Of a stretch of DNA of 64,000 bases, positions 1 to 8,613 are shown one piece after another. Source of the DNA: Rhodobacter sp. (lineage in GTDB: Bacteria; Pseudomonadota; Alphaproteobacteria; Rhodobacterales; Rhodobacteraceae); contig JAIXXB010000033.1 of NCBI GenBank assembly GCA_027490955.1, forward strand, positions 1-64,000, read 5' to 3'. Under the pieces are notes generated by a model, which saw only the letters and a list, made by a program, of their open reading frames with translations, did not search any database and was not told the origin of the DNA. A program made the translations under genes and the position numbers. Positions within the stretch are counted from its first letter, which is position 1; each line of letters starts with the position of its first letter.

Positions 1-105
1 GGGCGCATCAAGGATTGGCGTAGGGTCGCCATGCGGTTCGACCGACGCCCAGAAATCTTCCTGTCCGCCTGCGCACTTGCCGCAATCGTATTGTTCTGGC
101 TATGA
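1..105 (+). mobile_element. IS5-family transposase, C-terminal fragment cut by the window edge
   Basis: The first 34 codons read in frame to a stop and end in ...IKDWRRVAMRFDRRPEIF followed by a hydrophobic ALAAIVLFWL tail. This is the typical C-terminus of IS5-family (IS1031/IS427-like) DDE transposases, which cut and paste or copy the insertion sequence. Only the 3' end is visible, so completeness cannot be judged. The terminal inverted repeat should lie directly after the stop, around 105-120 (agtcctgagcctaa), but the other end is outside the window, so it is not confirmed. Confidence 0.75.
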
Positions 106-740
106 GTCCTGAGCCTAACTTTGCCGGTGGGCATATGACCGTAAATGACTACCACTTCGGAAGCTCCGCTAAATTAGAACCAATTTGAGACTGGTGTTAA
201 TGGGCAGATGGCGGGCATTTAAGAAAACATTTTGGCGATAATTATCTTTGAGGATGGTTTGATTGGGAAACAGGTGGAGGAGGGTTTTGCTGCTGACACA
301 ATGCAGCCATATGTGCCCTATGCAGCGCGCATCTGTCCAAGGGGGTGGCCCTGCGATTCAATGCCATGATGAGGTGTAAGCAGCGCGCTTGCCGACCTGC
401 CGCTTTTTCATTTTGGCCTGCAAATGCCGTAATCTGCGCCTGCCAAAGGGTTGCGCGCTGTCAATGGATGGGCGGGGAGCAGATCAAGATGTCACAGGGG
501 GCAAGCAGACAAGTCCATCCCGTTCGCCCCAAGCACATTAGCCGCCGAGTGGCGCATCTGCCAGAAGGCTACTCATGCAGATTGGCGGTAAACGACTGCG
601 CAAATCCGATTTCCAGTCGGACAGAACAGCACTGAGGTATGCAGTTTCAACTGCTCCAAGCGGCGCATAACAAGATCGACGCAATTAGCCACAACTTTGA
701 CGCAACCGCATCAAACCATTTGGTGATTTCCAGAATGTTT
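106..740. other. Gene-poor stretch between IS end and tRNA-Glu
   Basis: I see no convincing gene in these 635 bases. The only open frame of note (345-635, +) has no recognisable similarity, no good ribosome binding site and odd composition. The stretch looks more AT-rich than the neighbouring coding DNA. Position between an insertion sequence and the 3' end of a tRNA gene is typical of decayed island DNA, but no integrase or att duplication was recognised. Confidence 0.5.
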
Positions 741-815
741 TGGCAGCCCGTAGGGGAGTCGAACCCCTCTTGCCTGGTTGAAAACCAGATGTCCTAACCG
801 ATAGACGAACGGGCC
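741..815 (-). tRNA. tRNA-Glu (anticodon UUC)
   Basis: Read on the minus strand, the 75 bases fold as a cloverleaf. The 7-bp acceptor stem is GGCCCGT pairing with ACGGGCT, with one G-U pair at the end. The anticodon loop is TTTTCAA with anticodon TTC, so it decodes glutamate GAA/GAG codons. The T arm contains GGGGTTCGACTCCCC, the discriminator base is G, and the CCA end is encoded. It lies between a gene-poor region on its 3' side and recJ on its 5' side. Confidence 0.95.
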
Positions 816-939
816 ACGCTGTCTGTGCCGCGTCTCTAAATGGGTGGGCATTTGAGTGCAAGAGGAAAAATGCAGATTGTGCTTAGGATTTTTATCAGCC
901 GTCTGCGGCGCGGCGCGGATGCGCTTTGCGAACTGGCAT

Positions 940-2682
940 TCAAGCCCGTGCTGCGTCTTCGAGACGCAATTGCACACGCGATCGCCCGCCCCACATGTTG
1001 ACTTCGATCCGCCCTGCCAGATGGAAGCGGCCCGCGCCGCCCGCCAGCAGCGCATCGCCCATCGGGGTTTGAAACGCGCCAAACAGCACCGCCTCTAGTT
1101 TTGGTCCCTGCCCATCGCCAAAGGACAAGCGCAGATGCCCTTCGCCCATGGGGCGCGCGCTGACCGCCATATCGGCAAAGGCAAAACGGGGGGCGGGGGC
1201 CGATGCGCCAAAGGGGCCAGCATCGTCGATTTGCGCGACCAATTCGGGCGAGGCCGCGCTGGGGGCCAGCAGGGCATCAATGCGCAAATCGTTTGCTTCG
1301 CCAGCGCCAGACCCCTGCCGTGCCAGCAATTCGGACAACCGTTCCATCGCTGCGCTCAACTGAGGGCGCGCCACAGTCAGGCCAGCGGCCATTTTGTGGC
1401 CGCCACCTTTGATCAGCAGCCCTTCGCTGGCCAAACGCTGCACGGCGGCCCCCAAATCGACGCCCGAAATCGAACGAGCCGAGCCTTTGCCAATATCGCC
1501 GTCAAACCCAATTACCACAGCGGGGCGGCGTGCGGCCTCTTTCAAGCGGGCGGCGACGATGCCGACCACACCGGGATGCCAGCCGTCACCTGCCGCCCAC
1601 ACAAGGGGCGCATCAAGGCCGCGCGCCTCGGCCTGTGCCAAGGCTTCGGCGCGCACGGCCGCTTCGATATCGCGCCTTTCCGTGTTCAGAACGTCCAGCC
1701 GTTCGGCCAAGGCGGCCGCCTCGGACTCGCTGTCGGTGGCCAGCAAGCGCGCGCCCAAATCGGCCTGCCCAATGCGCCCGCCTGCATTGATACGCGGGCC
1801 CAGCACAAAGCCCAGCGCATAGGCGGTGGGGGCTGCGTCCATGCGTGCGATATCGGCCAATGCGCGCAGCCCAACCCTATCGCGCCGCGCCATAACCTTC
1901 AGCCCTTGGCGCACAAAGGCGCGGTTCAGGCCAATCAGGGGCGCAACATCGGCCACTGTGGCCAGCGCGACAAGATCGAGAAATCCCATCAAATCAGGCA
2001 CAGCACCGCCTTGGGCGCGCAGTTGGCGGTTGGCTTCGACCAGCAGCAAAAACACCACCCCCGCCGCGCAAAGATAGGCCAAATCGCCGCTTTCATCCAT
2101 GCGGTTGGGGTTCACCACGGCCAAAGCGGGGGGCAGGGTTTCTATGCTAAGATGATGATCTAAAACGATAACATCGCAGCCAGCCGCCGCGATGGGGCCG
2201 TGGGAAAGCGTGCCGCAATCCACGCAAATGATCAGATCGTGACCCGCGCCGAGTTGCGCCATAGCCGCCTCGTTCGGGCCATAGCCTTCGTCGATGCGGT
2301 CTGGAATATACAGCGTTGCAGGCAGGCCCTGTGCGCGCAGATAGGTCAGCAGCAGCGCCGCCGATGCGCCACCATCCACATCATAATCGGCAAAAATCGC
2401 AATGCGCTGGCGGGCCGCAATCGCCCCCAAAAACCGCGCCGCCGCCTTATCCATATCCCTAAGCGTCAAGGGGTTAGGCATCAAATCGCGCAGGGCAGGG
2501 GCAAGGAAAGCTGCAGCATTTTCAGGGGCAACGCCGCGCTGTGCAAGGATTTGGCACAGCGCTGGCGGCAGGGCGGTGATCTGGGCCATCGCCTCGGCCA
2601 AGCGGCGTTCTTCGGGCAGCGGGCCAACCCAGCGCCGCCCTGTTAGCGAGGAGTCCACATTCAAAAAGGCGCGGTCGGTCAT
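940..2682 (-). CDS. recJ: Single-stranded-DNA-specific 5'-3' exonuclease RecJ
   Basis: RecJ degrades single-stranded DNA from the 5' end in recombination and mismatch repair. The 580-residue product matches the family length (E. coli about 577). DHH-family motifs are all visible: DYDVDG at residues 99-104, VDCG at 154-157, DHH at 175-177, HPGVVGIVA near 369 and the DHHA1 motif GGGHKMAAG at 427-435. I chose the ATG giving MTDRAFLNVD because an upstream in-frame extension has no similarity to RecJ and would run through a repeat-containing spacer. The gene follows glpX on the same strand, about 170 bases downstream of it. Confidence 0.95.
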   Translation of the reverse strand: MTDRAFLNVDSSLTGRRWVGPLPEERRLAEAMAQITALPPALCQILAQRGVAPENAAAFLAPALRDLMPNPLTLRDMDKAAARFLGAIAARQRIAIFADYDVDGGASAALLLTYLRAQGLPATLYIPDRIDEGYGPNEAAMAQLGAGHDLIICVDCGTLSHGPIAAAGCDVIVLDHHLSIETLPPALAVVNPNRMDESGDLAYLCAAGVVFLLLVEANRQLRAQGGAVPDLMGFLDLVALATVADVAPLIGLNRAFVRQGLKVMARRDRVGLRALADIARMDAAPTAYALGFVLGPRINAGGRIGQADLGARLLATDSESEAAALAERLDVLNTERRDIEAAVRAEALAQAEARGLDAPLVWAAGDGWHPGVVGIVAARLKEAARRPAVVIGFDGDIGKGSARSISGVDLGAAVQRLASEGLLIKGGGHKMAAGLTVARPQLSAAMERLSELLARQGSGAGEANDLRIDALLAPSAASPELVAQIDDAGPFGASAPAPRFAFADMAVSARPMGEGHLRLSFGDGQGPKLEAVLFGAFQTPMGDALLAGGAGRFHLAGRIEVNMWGGRSRVQLRLEDAARA

Positions 2683-2756
2683 GATGCTGTGATGCCAGAC
2701 GCGGGGGCAGGGGGCAAGGGTCATCCCCACAGACATCCCCAAAAACACAAGGCCCA

Positions 2757-2815
2757 AGCGTCTGGTTCGCGTCTGGTTCACGTCTGGTCTGCGTATGGCA
2801 TCCGTCCCTACGCCC
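2757..2815. repeat. Short degenerate tandem repeat, copy 1 (upstream of recJ)
   Basis: The unit gcgtctggttc is repeated about three times with small changes, followed by ctgcgtatggcatccgtccc. A very similar block occurs at about 43277-43320 between thrS and glpK. Both lie in the spacer between two minus-strand genes. I infer a small dispersed intergenic element; the function is unknown. Confidence 0.45.
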
Positions 2816-2854
2816 TTCCGACAGCCCCAGCCCAACCAACCTAAAGGCCGAAGA

Positions 2855-3823
2855 TCAAACGCGCAGCGGCGCGCGATAGCTGACGCGGCGCACAGAACCT
2901 GTCTTGCTGCGCATCAGCACAGTTTCACTTTCCACCCAGCCAAGGCCCAGCCTGATGCCGCGCAACAGCGAGCCTTCCGTCACCCCCGTTGCAGCAAAAA
3001 TCACATCGCCGCGCACCATATCATCGCGCGCATAAACGCGGTTGAAATCGGTGATGCCCGCCTTGGCCGCGCGGGCGCGTTCAGCGTCATCGCGAAACAA
3101 AAGCCGCCCATAGATTTGCCCGCCCATGCATTTCAACGCCGAGGCTGCAAGCACCCCTTCGGGTGCACCACCAGAACCCATATACATATCAATGCCCGTC
3201 ACCTCGGGCTGGGCGCAGTGCATCACACCTGCCACATCGCCATCGGTGATCAGCCGAATGGCCGCGCCCGTGGCCCGCACCTCGGCAATCATGGCGGCAT
3301 GGCGCGGGCGGTCTAGGATGCAGACGGCAATTTCATCGGCGGCCACGCCCTTGGCGCGGGCCAAAGCGCGCACGCGGGCGGCGGGGGGCATATCAAGGCT
3401 GACAATGCCCGGCGCATAGGCGGGGCCGATGGCCAATTTGTCCATATAGACATCGGGCGCATGCAGCAGCGTGCCGCGCGGGGCCATCGCGATGACTGTC
3501 AGCGCATTGGGCATATCTTTGGCCGTCAGCGTCGTGCCTTCCAGCGGGTCTAGCGCGATATCCACCGCAGGGCCGCGCCCTGTGCCCACCTCTTCGCCGA
3601 TATAGAGCATGGGTGCGGCGTCTCGCTCGCCCTCGCCAATCACCACAACGCCTGCAATGTCCAAAAGGTTAAGCTGTTCGCGCATGGCGGTGACGGCGGC
3701 CTGATCGGCGGCCTTTTCATCGCCGCGCCCAATCAGCCGCGCCGATGCAATGGCGGCGGCTTCGGACACGCGCGCCAGACCCAAAGACAGCAAGCGGTCT
3801 TGAAATTCAGATACATCGCCCAT
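2855..3823 (-). CDS. glpX: Class II fructose-1,6-bisphosphatase GlpX
   Basis: GlpX hydrolyses fructose-1,6-bisphosphate to fructose-6-phosphate in gluconeogenesis (and sedoheptulose-1,7-bisphosphate in some relatives), using divalent metal. The 322-residue product carries the family motifs GRGDEKAAD at 32-40, GEGERD at 63-68, DPLEGT at 92-97, DGDVAG at 194-199 and GSGGAPEGV at 216-224. The start giving MGDVSEFQDR has a strong purine-rich AGGGGGG site a few bases upstream; the 20-codon extension before it looks spurious. It precedes recJ on the same strand. Confidence 0.95.
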   Translation of the reverse strand: MGDVSEFQDRLLSLGLARVSEAAAIASARLIGRGDEKAADQAAVTAMREQLNLLDIAGVVVIGEGERDAAPMLYIGEEVGTGRGPAVDIALDPLEGTTLTAKDMPNALTVIAMAPRGTLLHAPDVYMDKLAIGPAYAPGIVSLDMPPAARVRALARAKGVAADEIAVCILDRPRHAAMIAEVRATGAAIRLITDGDVAGVMHCAQPEVTGIDMYMGSGGAPEGVLAASALKCMGGQIYGRLLFRDDAERARAAKAGITDFNRVYARDDMVRGDVIFAATGVTEGSLLRGIRLGLGWVESETVLMRSKTGSVRRVSYRAPLRV

Positions 3824-3922
3824 GACACGGCCCCCCTGCGCTGCACACCACCCGCCCTTAGCGGGCCAAATGCGGGGCGACAATCCTGCTTGCGCTAACA
3901 GGGGCGCAGAATCTTCGCGCCC

Positions 3923-4153
3923 TTAGCGCGCAGCGATGGCGGCGTATTTGGCGGGTGCAGAGGGGAAAATGCGGATCACAGGTGCAGGCTGCGCGGGCGC
4001 AGGGTGCAGGGGCGCAGGGTGGATCGGCGCAGGGTGGATCGGCGCGGGGCGCGATATGCGTTTTGCCGCCCAAGGCAAAAGGATTTCTTCGCTTTGCGCG
4101 GCCAAAATCGCAGATTTCAACCAGCGGCGGTTGGTTTTTAACGCAATACTCAT
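3923..4153 (-). CDS. Small hypothetical protein with His/Pro repeats
   Basis: This 76-residue gene has a textbook ribosome binding site, GAAGGAG seven bases before its ATG, which argues that it is translated. The N-terminus (MSIALKTNRRWLKSAIL) is basic and resembles short conserved proteins of Rhodobacteraceae as I remember them. The middle is a repeat of the type PAPIHPAPIHPAPLHPAP encoded by 15-base tandem units, so that part may vary between strains. No membrane segment or catalytic motif is visible and no function can be given. It is transcribed divergently from the exported-protein/subtilase pair that begins 70 bases away. Confidence 0.6.
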   Translation of the reverse strand: MSIALKTNRRWLKSAILAAQSEEILLPWAAKRISRPAPIHPAPIHPAPLHPAPAQPAPVIRIFPSAPAKYAAIAAR

Positions 4154-4223
4154 TACTCACTCCTTCTAAGTGGTAGACAGATCCATGTCTTGAGGCGAGG
4201 ATGCGCAAGGATTGGGGCGCAAA

Positions 4224-4901
4224 ATGGGCAGTGATGTGATGGTTTTGGGCCATTTGCGCGCCCCGCATGTGGCAGGTTTGGCCGCTTGGCGCGCCCGTTT
4301 TGCGCGCAGGCTGCGCTGTGCTTTGCCTGCGGCGCTGCTGGTTATGGGGCAGATGGCAGGCATGGCGCAGGGCCAAGATATTGGTCCATCGCAAGATGAT
4401 GGGATCTGGGGGCGCAGCCGTTTGGTTGATTTGACCATGGGCGGGTTAAACTCGGATCTGGTGCGATCGGCGGCCGCGTCAGGGTTTGAGTTGAGCGGCG
4501 GCGAAGCGGTTGATCTGCAACGCTGGTACGCGCCAGAGTTGCCCAACCTTTCGGCGACATTTGTTACAGAACTGTCGCCCAATGTTGGCGTGATTTGGGG
4601 CGGCGCGCTGGGCGAGCGCGGGGAGAAATACAATTTGGGGCCGACGGCGACACTTGGGGTTGTTTTTCGCACATCTATTACCCATAACTTAACCATCGAG
4701 ATGGAGATGTCGGGCATTTACGGCGGACGTCTGCGCGAAAGGGCATGTATTGGCGATTTTGGCGCAGTTGGGGGGGTGCAGCGGGTGAATTGCCGCCTTG
4801 CCGCCTCGTTCTTGCCGCCGAAAGAGACGCTCGAGTATTTATGGGACGAGCCTGCACGGGCTGTGGGCGTGCTGCGTTTGGTGCTGCGTTGGACATTTTA
4901 G
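4224..4901 (+). CDS. Exported protein of unknown function, partner of subtilase
   Basis: The 225-residue product begins with an arginine-rich stretch and a hydrophobic segment ending near MAGMAQGQD, which looks like a long signal peptide. The mature part contains repeated aromatic/hydrophobic strands such as TATLGVVFRTSITHNLTIEM and ends in ...LVLRWTF, with a terminal phenylalanine as in small outer-membrane beta-barrels; this is an inference. The start is uncertain: ATG at 4224 has AAGGA upstream, and ATG at 4239 is also possible. The stop codon is only ten bases before the subtilase gene, so the two are surely cotranscribed. No named family is recognised. Confidence 0.6.
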   Translation: MGSDVMVLGHLRAPHVAGLAAWRARFARRLRCALPAALLVMGQMAGMAQGQDIGPSQDDGIWGRSRLVDLTMGGLNSDLVRSAAASGFELSGGEAVDLQRWYAPELPNLSATFVTELSPNVGVIWGGALGERGEKYNLGPTATLGVVFRTSITHNLTIEMEMSGIYGGRLRERACIGDFGAVGGVQRVNCRLAASFLPPKETLEYLWDEPARAVGVLRLVLRWTF

Positions 4902-4911
4902 GAGAGATGGG

Positions 4912-5811
4912 ATGCAAATGAAACCTGCGAAAACGGCCCTAGCGGTTGCCTGCGGATTGGTTTTGGCCGCGCTGGCACTGCCCGCCCCTGCCGCGGCCCA
5001 AAGCCGCGAAGCATGGATGAGTGCGGATGTCTCGCTGGCATGGGCGCGCGGATTTAAGGGGCAGGGCGTGTCTATCTCGGTGGTGGATGATTACACTTAC
5101 GATCCGTTTTCGGGCAATTTGACAGGCCGCACCGAGCGTAAAACGCATGGCCAATGGACATCGCAGCAGGCAGGTTTGATTGCGCCGCGCGCCACAGTGT
5201 ATCGGCGCAGCTATTACAATGAGGCCAGCGCCTTGCCGCTGCGCGCGGGGCTTGATGTGATCAACCTGTCCTATGGTATTTCGGCGGCCCCCGGATTGGG
5301 CGGGCTTGATTATGAACCGCTAGAGGATTCGATCATCAATTACGCGCAAACCTCGCAGGCGGTGGTGGTGAAGGCGGCGGGCAATGAATCGGTGCGCATT
5401 GGCGGCGTAGATGCCTATGGCGAGGTGGATTATTTCAACGTCGATCTGATCGGGGCGGAATCTGCGATTTTTGTGGGTGCGTTGAACCGCAATGGCACAA
5501 CCAGTTCAAAGGCCAGTTTGGCCAGCTATTCCAACCGACCTGGCACCAATACCACAGTGCAGGGCCAGTTTTTGGTGGTGGGCGTGAATGAATCGCAGAT
5601 GAAAATGGCAGGCACATCTTTTGCCGCGCCCATTGTGTCGGGCTATGCGGCGATTTTGGGCAGCAAATTCAAAACAGCCACGCCCGACCAGATTGTCGAT
5701 CAACTGCTGTCGACGGCGCGAAAGGATACGATTGCCAATTACCGCGCCTCTGTGCATGGGCAGGGCGAGGCGAGTTTGCGTCGCGCCTTGGCACCTTCAT
5801 CGCTGAATTAG
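4912..5811 (+). CDS. Compact secreted S8 (subtilisin-like) serine protease
   Basis: The 299-residue product has a clear signal peptide ending near APAAAQS. A subtilase catalytic triad can be assigned: Asp59 or Asp60 in VSVVDDYTYD-like context, His79 in KTHGQWTS, oxyanion Asn158 in KAAGNES and Ser236 in GTSFAAPIVSG. It is short for the family, and the Asp-His spacing of about 20 residues is tight. I see no room for a normal propeptide (under 20 residues between signal peptide and catalytic domain). The ATG has GGAG seven bases upstream, overlapping the end of the preceding gene. It probably acts in the periplasm or outside the cell; the substrate is unknown. Confidence 0.8.
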   Translation: MQMKPAKTALAVACGLVLAALALPAPAAAQSREAWMSADVSLAWARGFKGQGVSISVVDDYTYDPFSGNLTGRTERKTHGQWTSQQAGLIAPRATVYRRSYYNEASALPLRAGLDVINLSYGISAAPGLGGLDYEPLEDSIINYAQTSQAVVVKAAGNESVRIGGVDAYGEVDYFNVDLIGAESAIFVGALNRNGTTSSKASLASYSNRPGTNTTVQGQFLVVGVNESQMKMAGTSFAAPIVSGYAAILGSKFKTATPDQIVDQLLSTARKDTIANYRASVHGQGEASLRRALAPSSLN

Positions 5812-5812
5812 G

Positions 5813-7117
5813 CTAAACCTCTTCGATCCGCAGAACCACGGGCGCGCCCACCATCACGCCCGTGGGCGCAAAGCGTGCCACCGCGGCGTTGATATCGGCG
5901 CGGGTGGCCTTGTGGGTGACGATCAGCACTGTCGCCTCGGATCCTTCGTGGCTGTATTGGCGCATTTGGTCGATGGACACGCCTGCCTCGCCCAAAGCCG
6001 TGGCGATTTTTGCCAAGGCTCCGGGTTTGTCCAGCAGTGTCATGCGCAGGTAATGGGCCGCGGCGGTGGCCGATGTGGCGGGGATGGGGGTGCGCAAGGT
6101 AGCGGCCGCTTGGCCAAAGGTGGGCAGGCGCAGGCCGCGCGCGATATCAATCACATCGCCCATCACTGCGCTGGCCGTGGGGCCTGCCCCCGCGCCCGCG
6201 CCGCGCATGACGATTTGGCCCACGCGGTCGCCTTCCAGCACAACCATATTCGTGCCGCCCACCAACTGCCCCAAAGGCGAGGTAGAGGGCACAAGGCAGG
6301 GCGTCATGCGCTGCTCTAACCCGCGGCCCGACATTTGCGCCACGCCCAAGAGTTTGATTTTATAACCCATATCTTCGGCAAGGCGGATATCATCGATGGA
6401 AATCGCGCCGATGCCTTCCAGTTCGACCGCGTCAAAGGCCACTTGCGTGCCAAAGGCAATCGCGGCCAGCAGCGACAGCTTATGACCCGCATCAATGCCG
6501 CCTACGTCCAAATTTGGGTCTGCTTCCAAATAGCCAAGCTGGCGCGCCTCTTCGAACACTGTCTCATAGGGCAAGCCCGCGCTTTGCATCCGCGTGAGGA
6601 TATAGTTGCACGTGCCATTCATCACGCCCATCACGCGGCGGATTTGATTGCCTGCCAGCCCTTCGGTCAGCGCCTTGATCACGGGGATACCGCCTGCAAC
6701 TGCCGCCTCGAACCGGATCACACGGCCCGCAGATTCGGCTGCCAGTGCAAGGGCTTGGCCGTGATGGGCCAGCAGCGCCTTATTGGCGGTGACCACGTCC
6801 TTGCCTGCGGCAATGGCGGCAAGGGTGGCGTCATAGGCAGCACCTTCATGCCCGCCCATCACCTCGACAAAGACATCGACATCATCGCGGCGCGCAAGGG
6901 CTGTAGGGTCGGACTCCCATGCGTAAGCGGACAGATCGGCATCGCGGTTGCGGGTGCGGTCGCGCGCACTGACGGCGGTGATTTGCACCGCGCGGCCTGT
7001 GCGGGCGGCGATCACATCTGCATGATCTTGGACAATCTTGACCACGCCAATGCCCACAGTGCCCAGCCCCGCAAGGCCAAGGCGCAAGGGGGTATTTTGT
7101 GCGGGGGATGTTGACAT
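5813..7117 (-). CDS. hom: Homoserine dehydrogenase
   Basis: This enzyme reduces aspartate semialdehyde to homoserine with NAD(P)H, the branch point to threonine and methionine. The 434-residue product has an N-terminal Rossmann motif LGLAGLGTVG near residues 13-22, the catalytic domain with PNLDVGGIDAGHKLS, and a C-terminal ACT domain beginning LDKPGALAKIA that normally mediates threonine feedback. The ATG giving MSTSPAQNTP has AAAGGG upstream; a longer proline-rich N-terminal frame is rejected. Its end is convergent with the subtilase gene, with only one base between the two stops. Confidence 0.95.
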   Translation of the reverse strand: MSTSPAQNTPLRLGLAGLGTVGIGVVKIVQDHADVIAARTGRAVQITAVSARDRTRNRDADLSAYAWESDPTALARRDDVDVFVEVMGGHEGAAYDATLAAIAAGKDVVTANKALLAHHGQALALAAESAGRVIRFEAAVAGGIPVIKALTEGLAGNQIRRVMGVMNGTCNYILTRMQSAGLPYETVFEEARQLGYLEADPNLDVGGIDAGHKLSLLAAIAFGTQVAFDAVELEGIGAISIDDIRLAEDMGYKIKLLGVAQMSGRGLEQRMTPCLVPSTSPLGQLVGGTNMVVLEGDRVGQIVMRGAGAGAGPTASAVMGDVIDIARGLRLPTFGQAAATLRTPIPATSATAAAHYLRMTLLDKPGALAKIATALGEAGVSIDQMRQYSHEGSEATVLIVTHKATRADINAAVARFAPTGVMVGAPVVLRIEEV

Positions 7118-7258
7118 AGCTGGCCCTTTCAAACTTGTCCCCCTGTTAGCGCATGGCGGGACAGGGTGCAACGGCGGTGGGTGAAGGAGATGGGCGCAAA
7201 AGGGAGGGGCGAGAAAGGGAGCGCGCGCGCGCAACGGCGGGGGGGGGGCAGCGCCTGC

Positions 7259-7477
7259 CTATTGCGCGCGTAAATCTGCCGCGCTGTCGCGCAGCGCGTC
7301 CCCAGCCGCCTCTAGATCAGAGGGAAATGGCACGTCCCGTGCCGCAATTGCGGCGGCTACTTCGGCAGGGGTCAGATAGCCCGGGCGTGGCGGGATGGTC
7401 TGCGGCGCGGCTTGATCCACCTGCGGAAACTGCGCGCAGGCGGCCAAAGAAAGCAAAAGGATAAGGGCGCGCTTCAT
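7259..7477 (-). CDS. Small lipoprotein of unknown function
   Basis: The 72-residue product has a classic lipoprotein signal: MKRALILLLSLAAC with the lipobox LAAC and Cys14 as the lipidation site. The mature part is about 58 residues, proline-rich at first and then acidic/alanine-rich helix, without a recognised domain. A GGGTGGGGAC purine-rich site precedes the ATG. It lies upstream of hom on the same strand, with about 140 bases between them. No function is proposed. Confidence 0.65.
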   Translation of the reverse strand: MKRALILLLSLAACAQFPQVDQAAPQTIPPRPGYLTPAEVAAAIAARDVPFPSDLEAAGDALRDSAADLRAQ

Positions 7478-7539
7478 GTCCCCACCCTAACCACGGCTTA
7501 GCCCAAAGATCAATGCCAGCCTGCCAGAGGGCAGGCCCA

Positions 7540-8451
7540 TCAATGCGCGGGTTTGATGAAGGTGCCGTTGCGCAATTCGCGCATGGCTTGCTGCAATTCT
7601 TCTTGGCTGTTCATCACAATCGGGCCGTGCCATGCCACAGGTTCGGCAATGGGCGCGCCCGAAATCAGCAAGAACCGCACGCCATCGCTGCCCGCGCGCA
7701 CCACCACCTCGTCGCCTTTGCCAAATTCAACCAGCGTGCGGTTGCCCGACAAATCGCGGATATTCAATTCTTCGCCGCGATATTCCTTTTCGGTCAAAAC
7801 GCCGCGCGGGGGGGCGCTGTCATCAAATTTCGCTGCCCCTTCAAACACATAGGCAAAGGCGGCGCGGCGCGTATCTACGGCAAAGCTGCGCTTTTTGTTG
7901 GGCGGCACATAAATGTCGAGATATTGCGGATCGGCGGCGATCCCATCTACAGGGCCAGTCTTGCCCCAGAAATTGCCCACAATCACCTTGACCACAGTGC
8001 CGTCATCTTCCAGCAGTTCGGGAATATCGCTGCCGCGCACATCTTGATAGCGCGGCTTGGTCATTTTCAAATCGCGCGGCAAATTGGCCCAAAGCTGAAA
8101 GCCATGCATTTGGCCCTGCGCGTTGCCTTTGGGCATTTCTTGGTGCAAAATCCCGCTGCCTGCGGTCATCCATTGCACATCGCCGCCCTTCAGCGTGCCG
8201 CGATTGCCAAGACTGTCGCCATGATCGACCGCGCCTGCCAAAACATAAGTAATGGTTTCAATGCCGCGGTGCGGATGCCACGGAAAACCTGCGCGATAAT
8301 CGCTGGGGTGATCGCCGCGAAAATCATCAAACATCAAGAACGGGTCAAGCCGCGTCGGATCGCCAAAGCCAAAGGCGCGGTGCAAATGCACCCCCGCGCC
8401 TTCGATATGCGGCATGGCCAGCGAGGTTGATTTTACGGGGCGAAAAGACAT
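7540..8451 (-). CDS. Pirin family protein
   Basis: The 303-residue product is a two-domain cupin of the pirin family. The metal ligands of pirins can be read as His59 and His61 in FPWHPHRGIET, and His103 and Glu105 in GILHQEMP. Bacterial pirins include quercetin dioxygenase-like enzymes and redox regulators; the substrate cannot be told from sequence. The C-terminal pirin domain with LVEFGKGDEVVVRAG is complete. The gene stands alone between the small lipoprotein and the Tad cluster on the same strand. Confidence 0.9.
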   Translation of the reverse strand: MSFRPVKSTSLAMPHIEGAGVHLHRAFGFGDPTRLDPFLMFDDFRGDHPSDYRAGFPWHPHRGIETITYVLAGAVDHGDSLGNRGTLKGGDVQWMTAGSGILHQEMPKGNAQGQMHGFQLWANLPRDLKMTKPRYQDVRGSDIPELLEDDGTVVKVIVGNFWGKTGPVDGIAADPQYLDIYVPPNKKRSFAVDTRRAAFAYVFEGAAKFDDSAPPRGVLTEKEYRGEELNIRDLSGNRTLVEFGKGDEVVVRAGSDGVRFLLISGAPIAEPVAWHGPIVMNSQEELQQAMRELRNGTFIKPAH

Positions 8452-8613
8452 CGGTCACCTATCTGCTTGCGCGCCTAAGGGTCAGGCGGGATAGCGCAAC
8501 AGCTAGGGCTGTAGCGGGCCAAGGGCAAGGGCGGGCCTTGCGCGGATGCCCTGCAAAAATGCACAGGGGCGTAGGCAGGGCGAAAGGGCAGGGGCGAAAG
8601 GGCAACAGTTGCG

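Noticed and set aside
345-635. Open frame of 96 codons on the plus strand
   Set aside because: No recognisable similarity, no good ribosome binding site, odd Cys/Arg composition, and it lies in apparently decayed DNA.
1135-2163. Long plus-strand open frame (342 codons)
   Set aside because: It is antisense to recJ, which has all RecJ motifs; its translation is Gln/His/Gly-rich, as expected for a shadow of GC-rich coding DNA.
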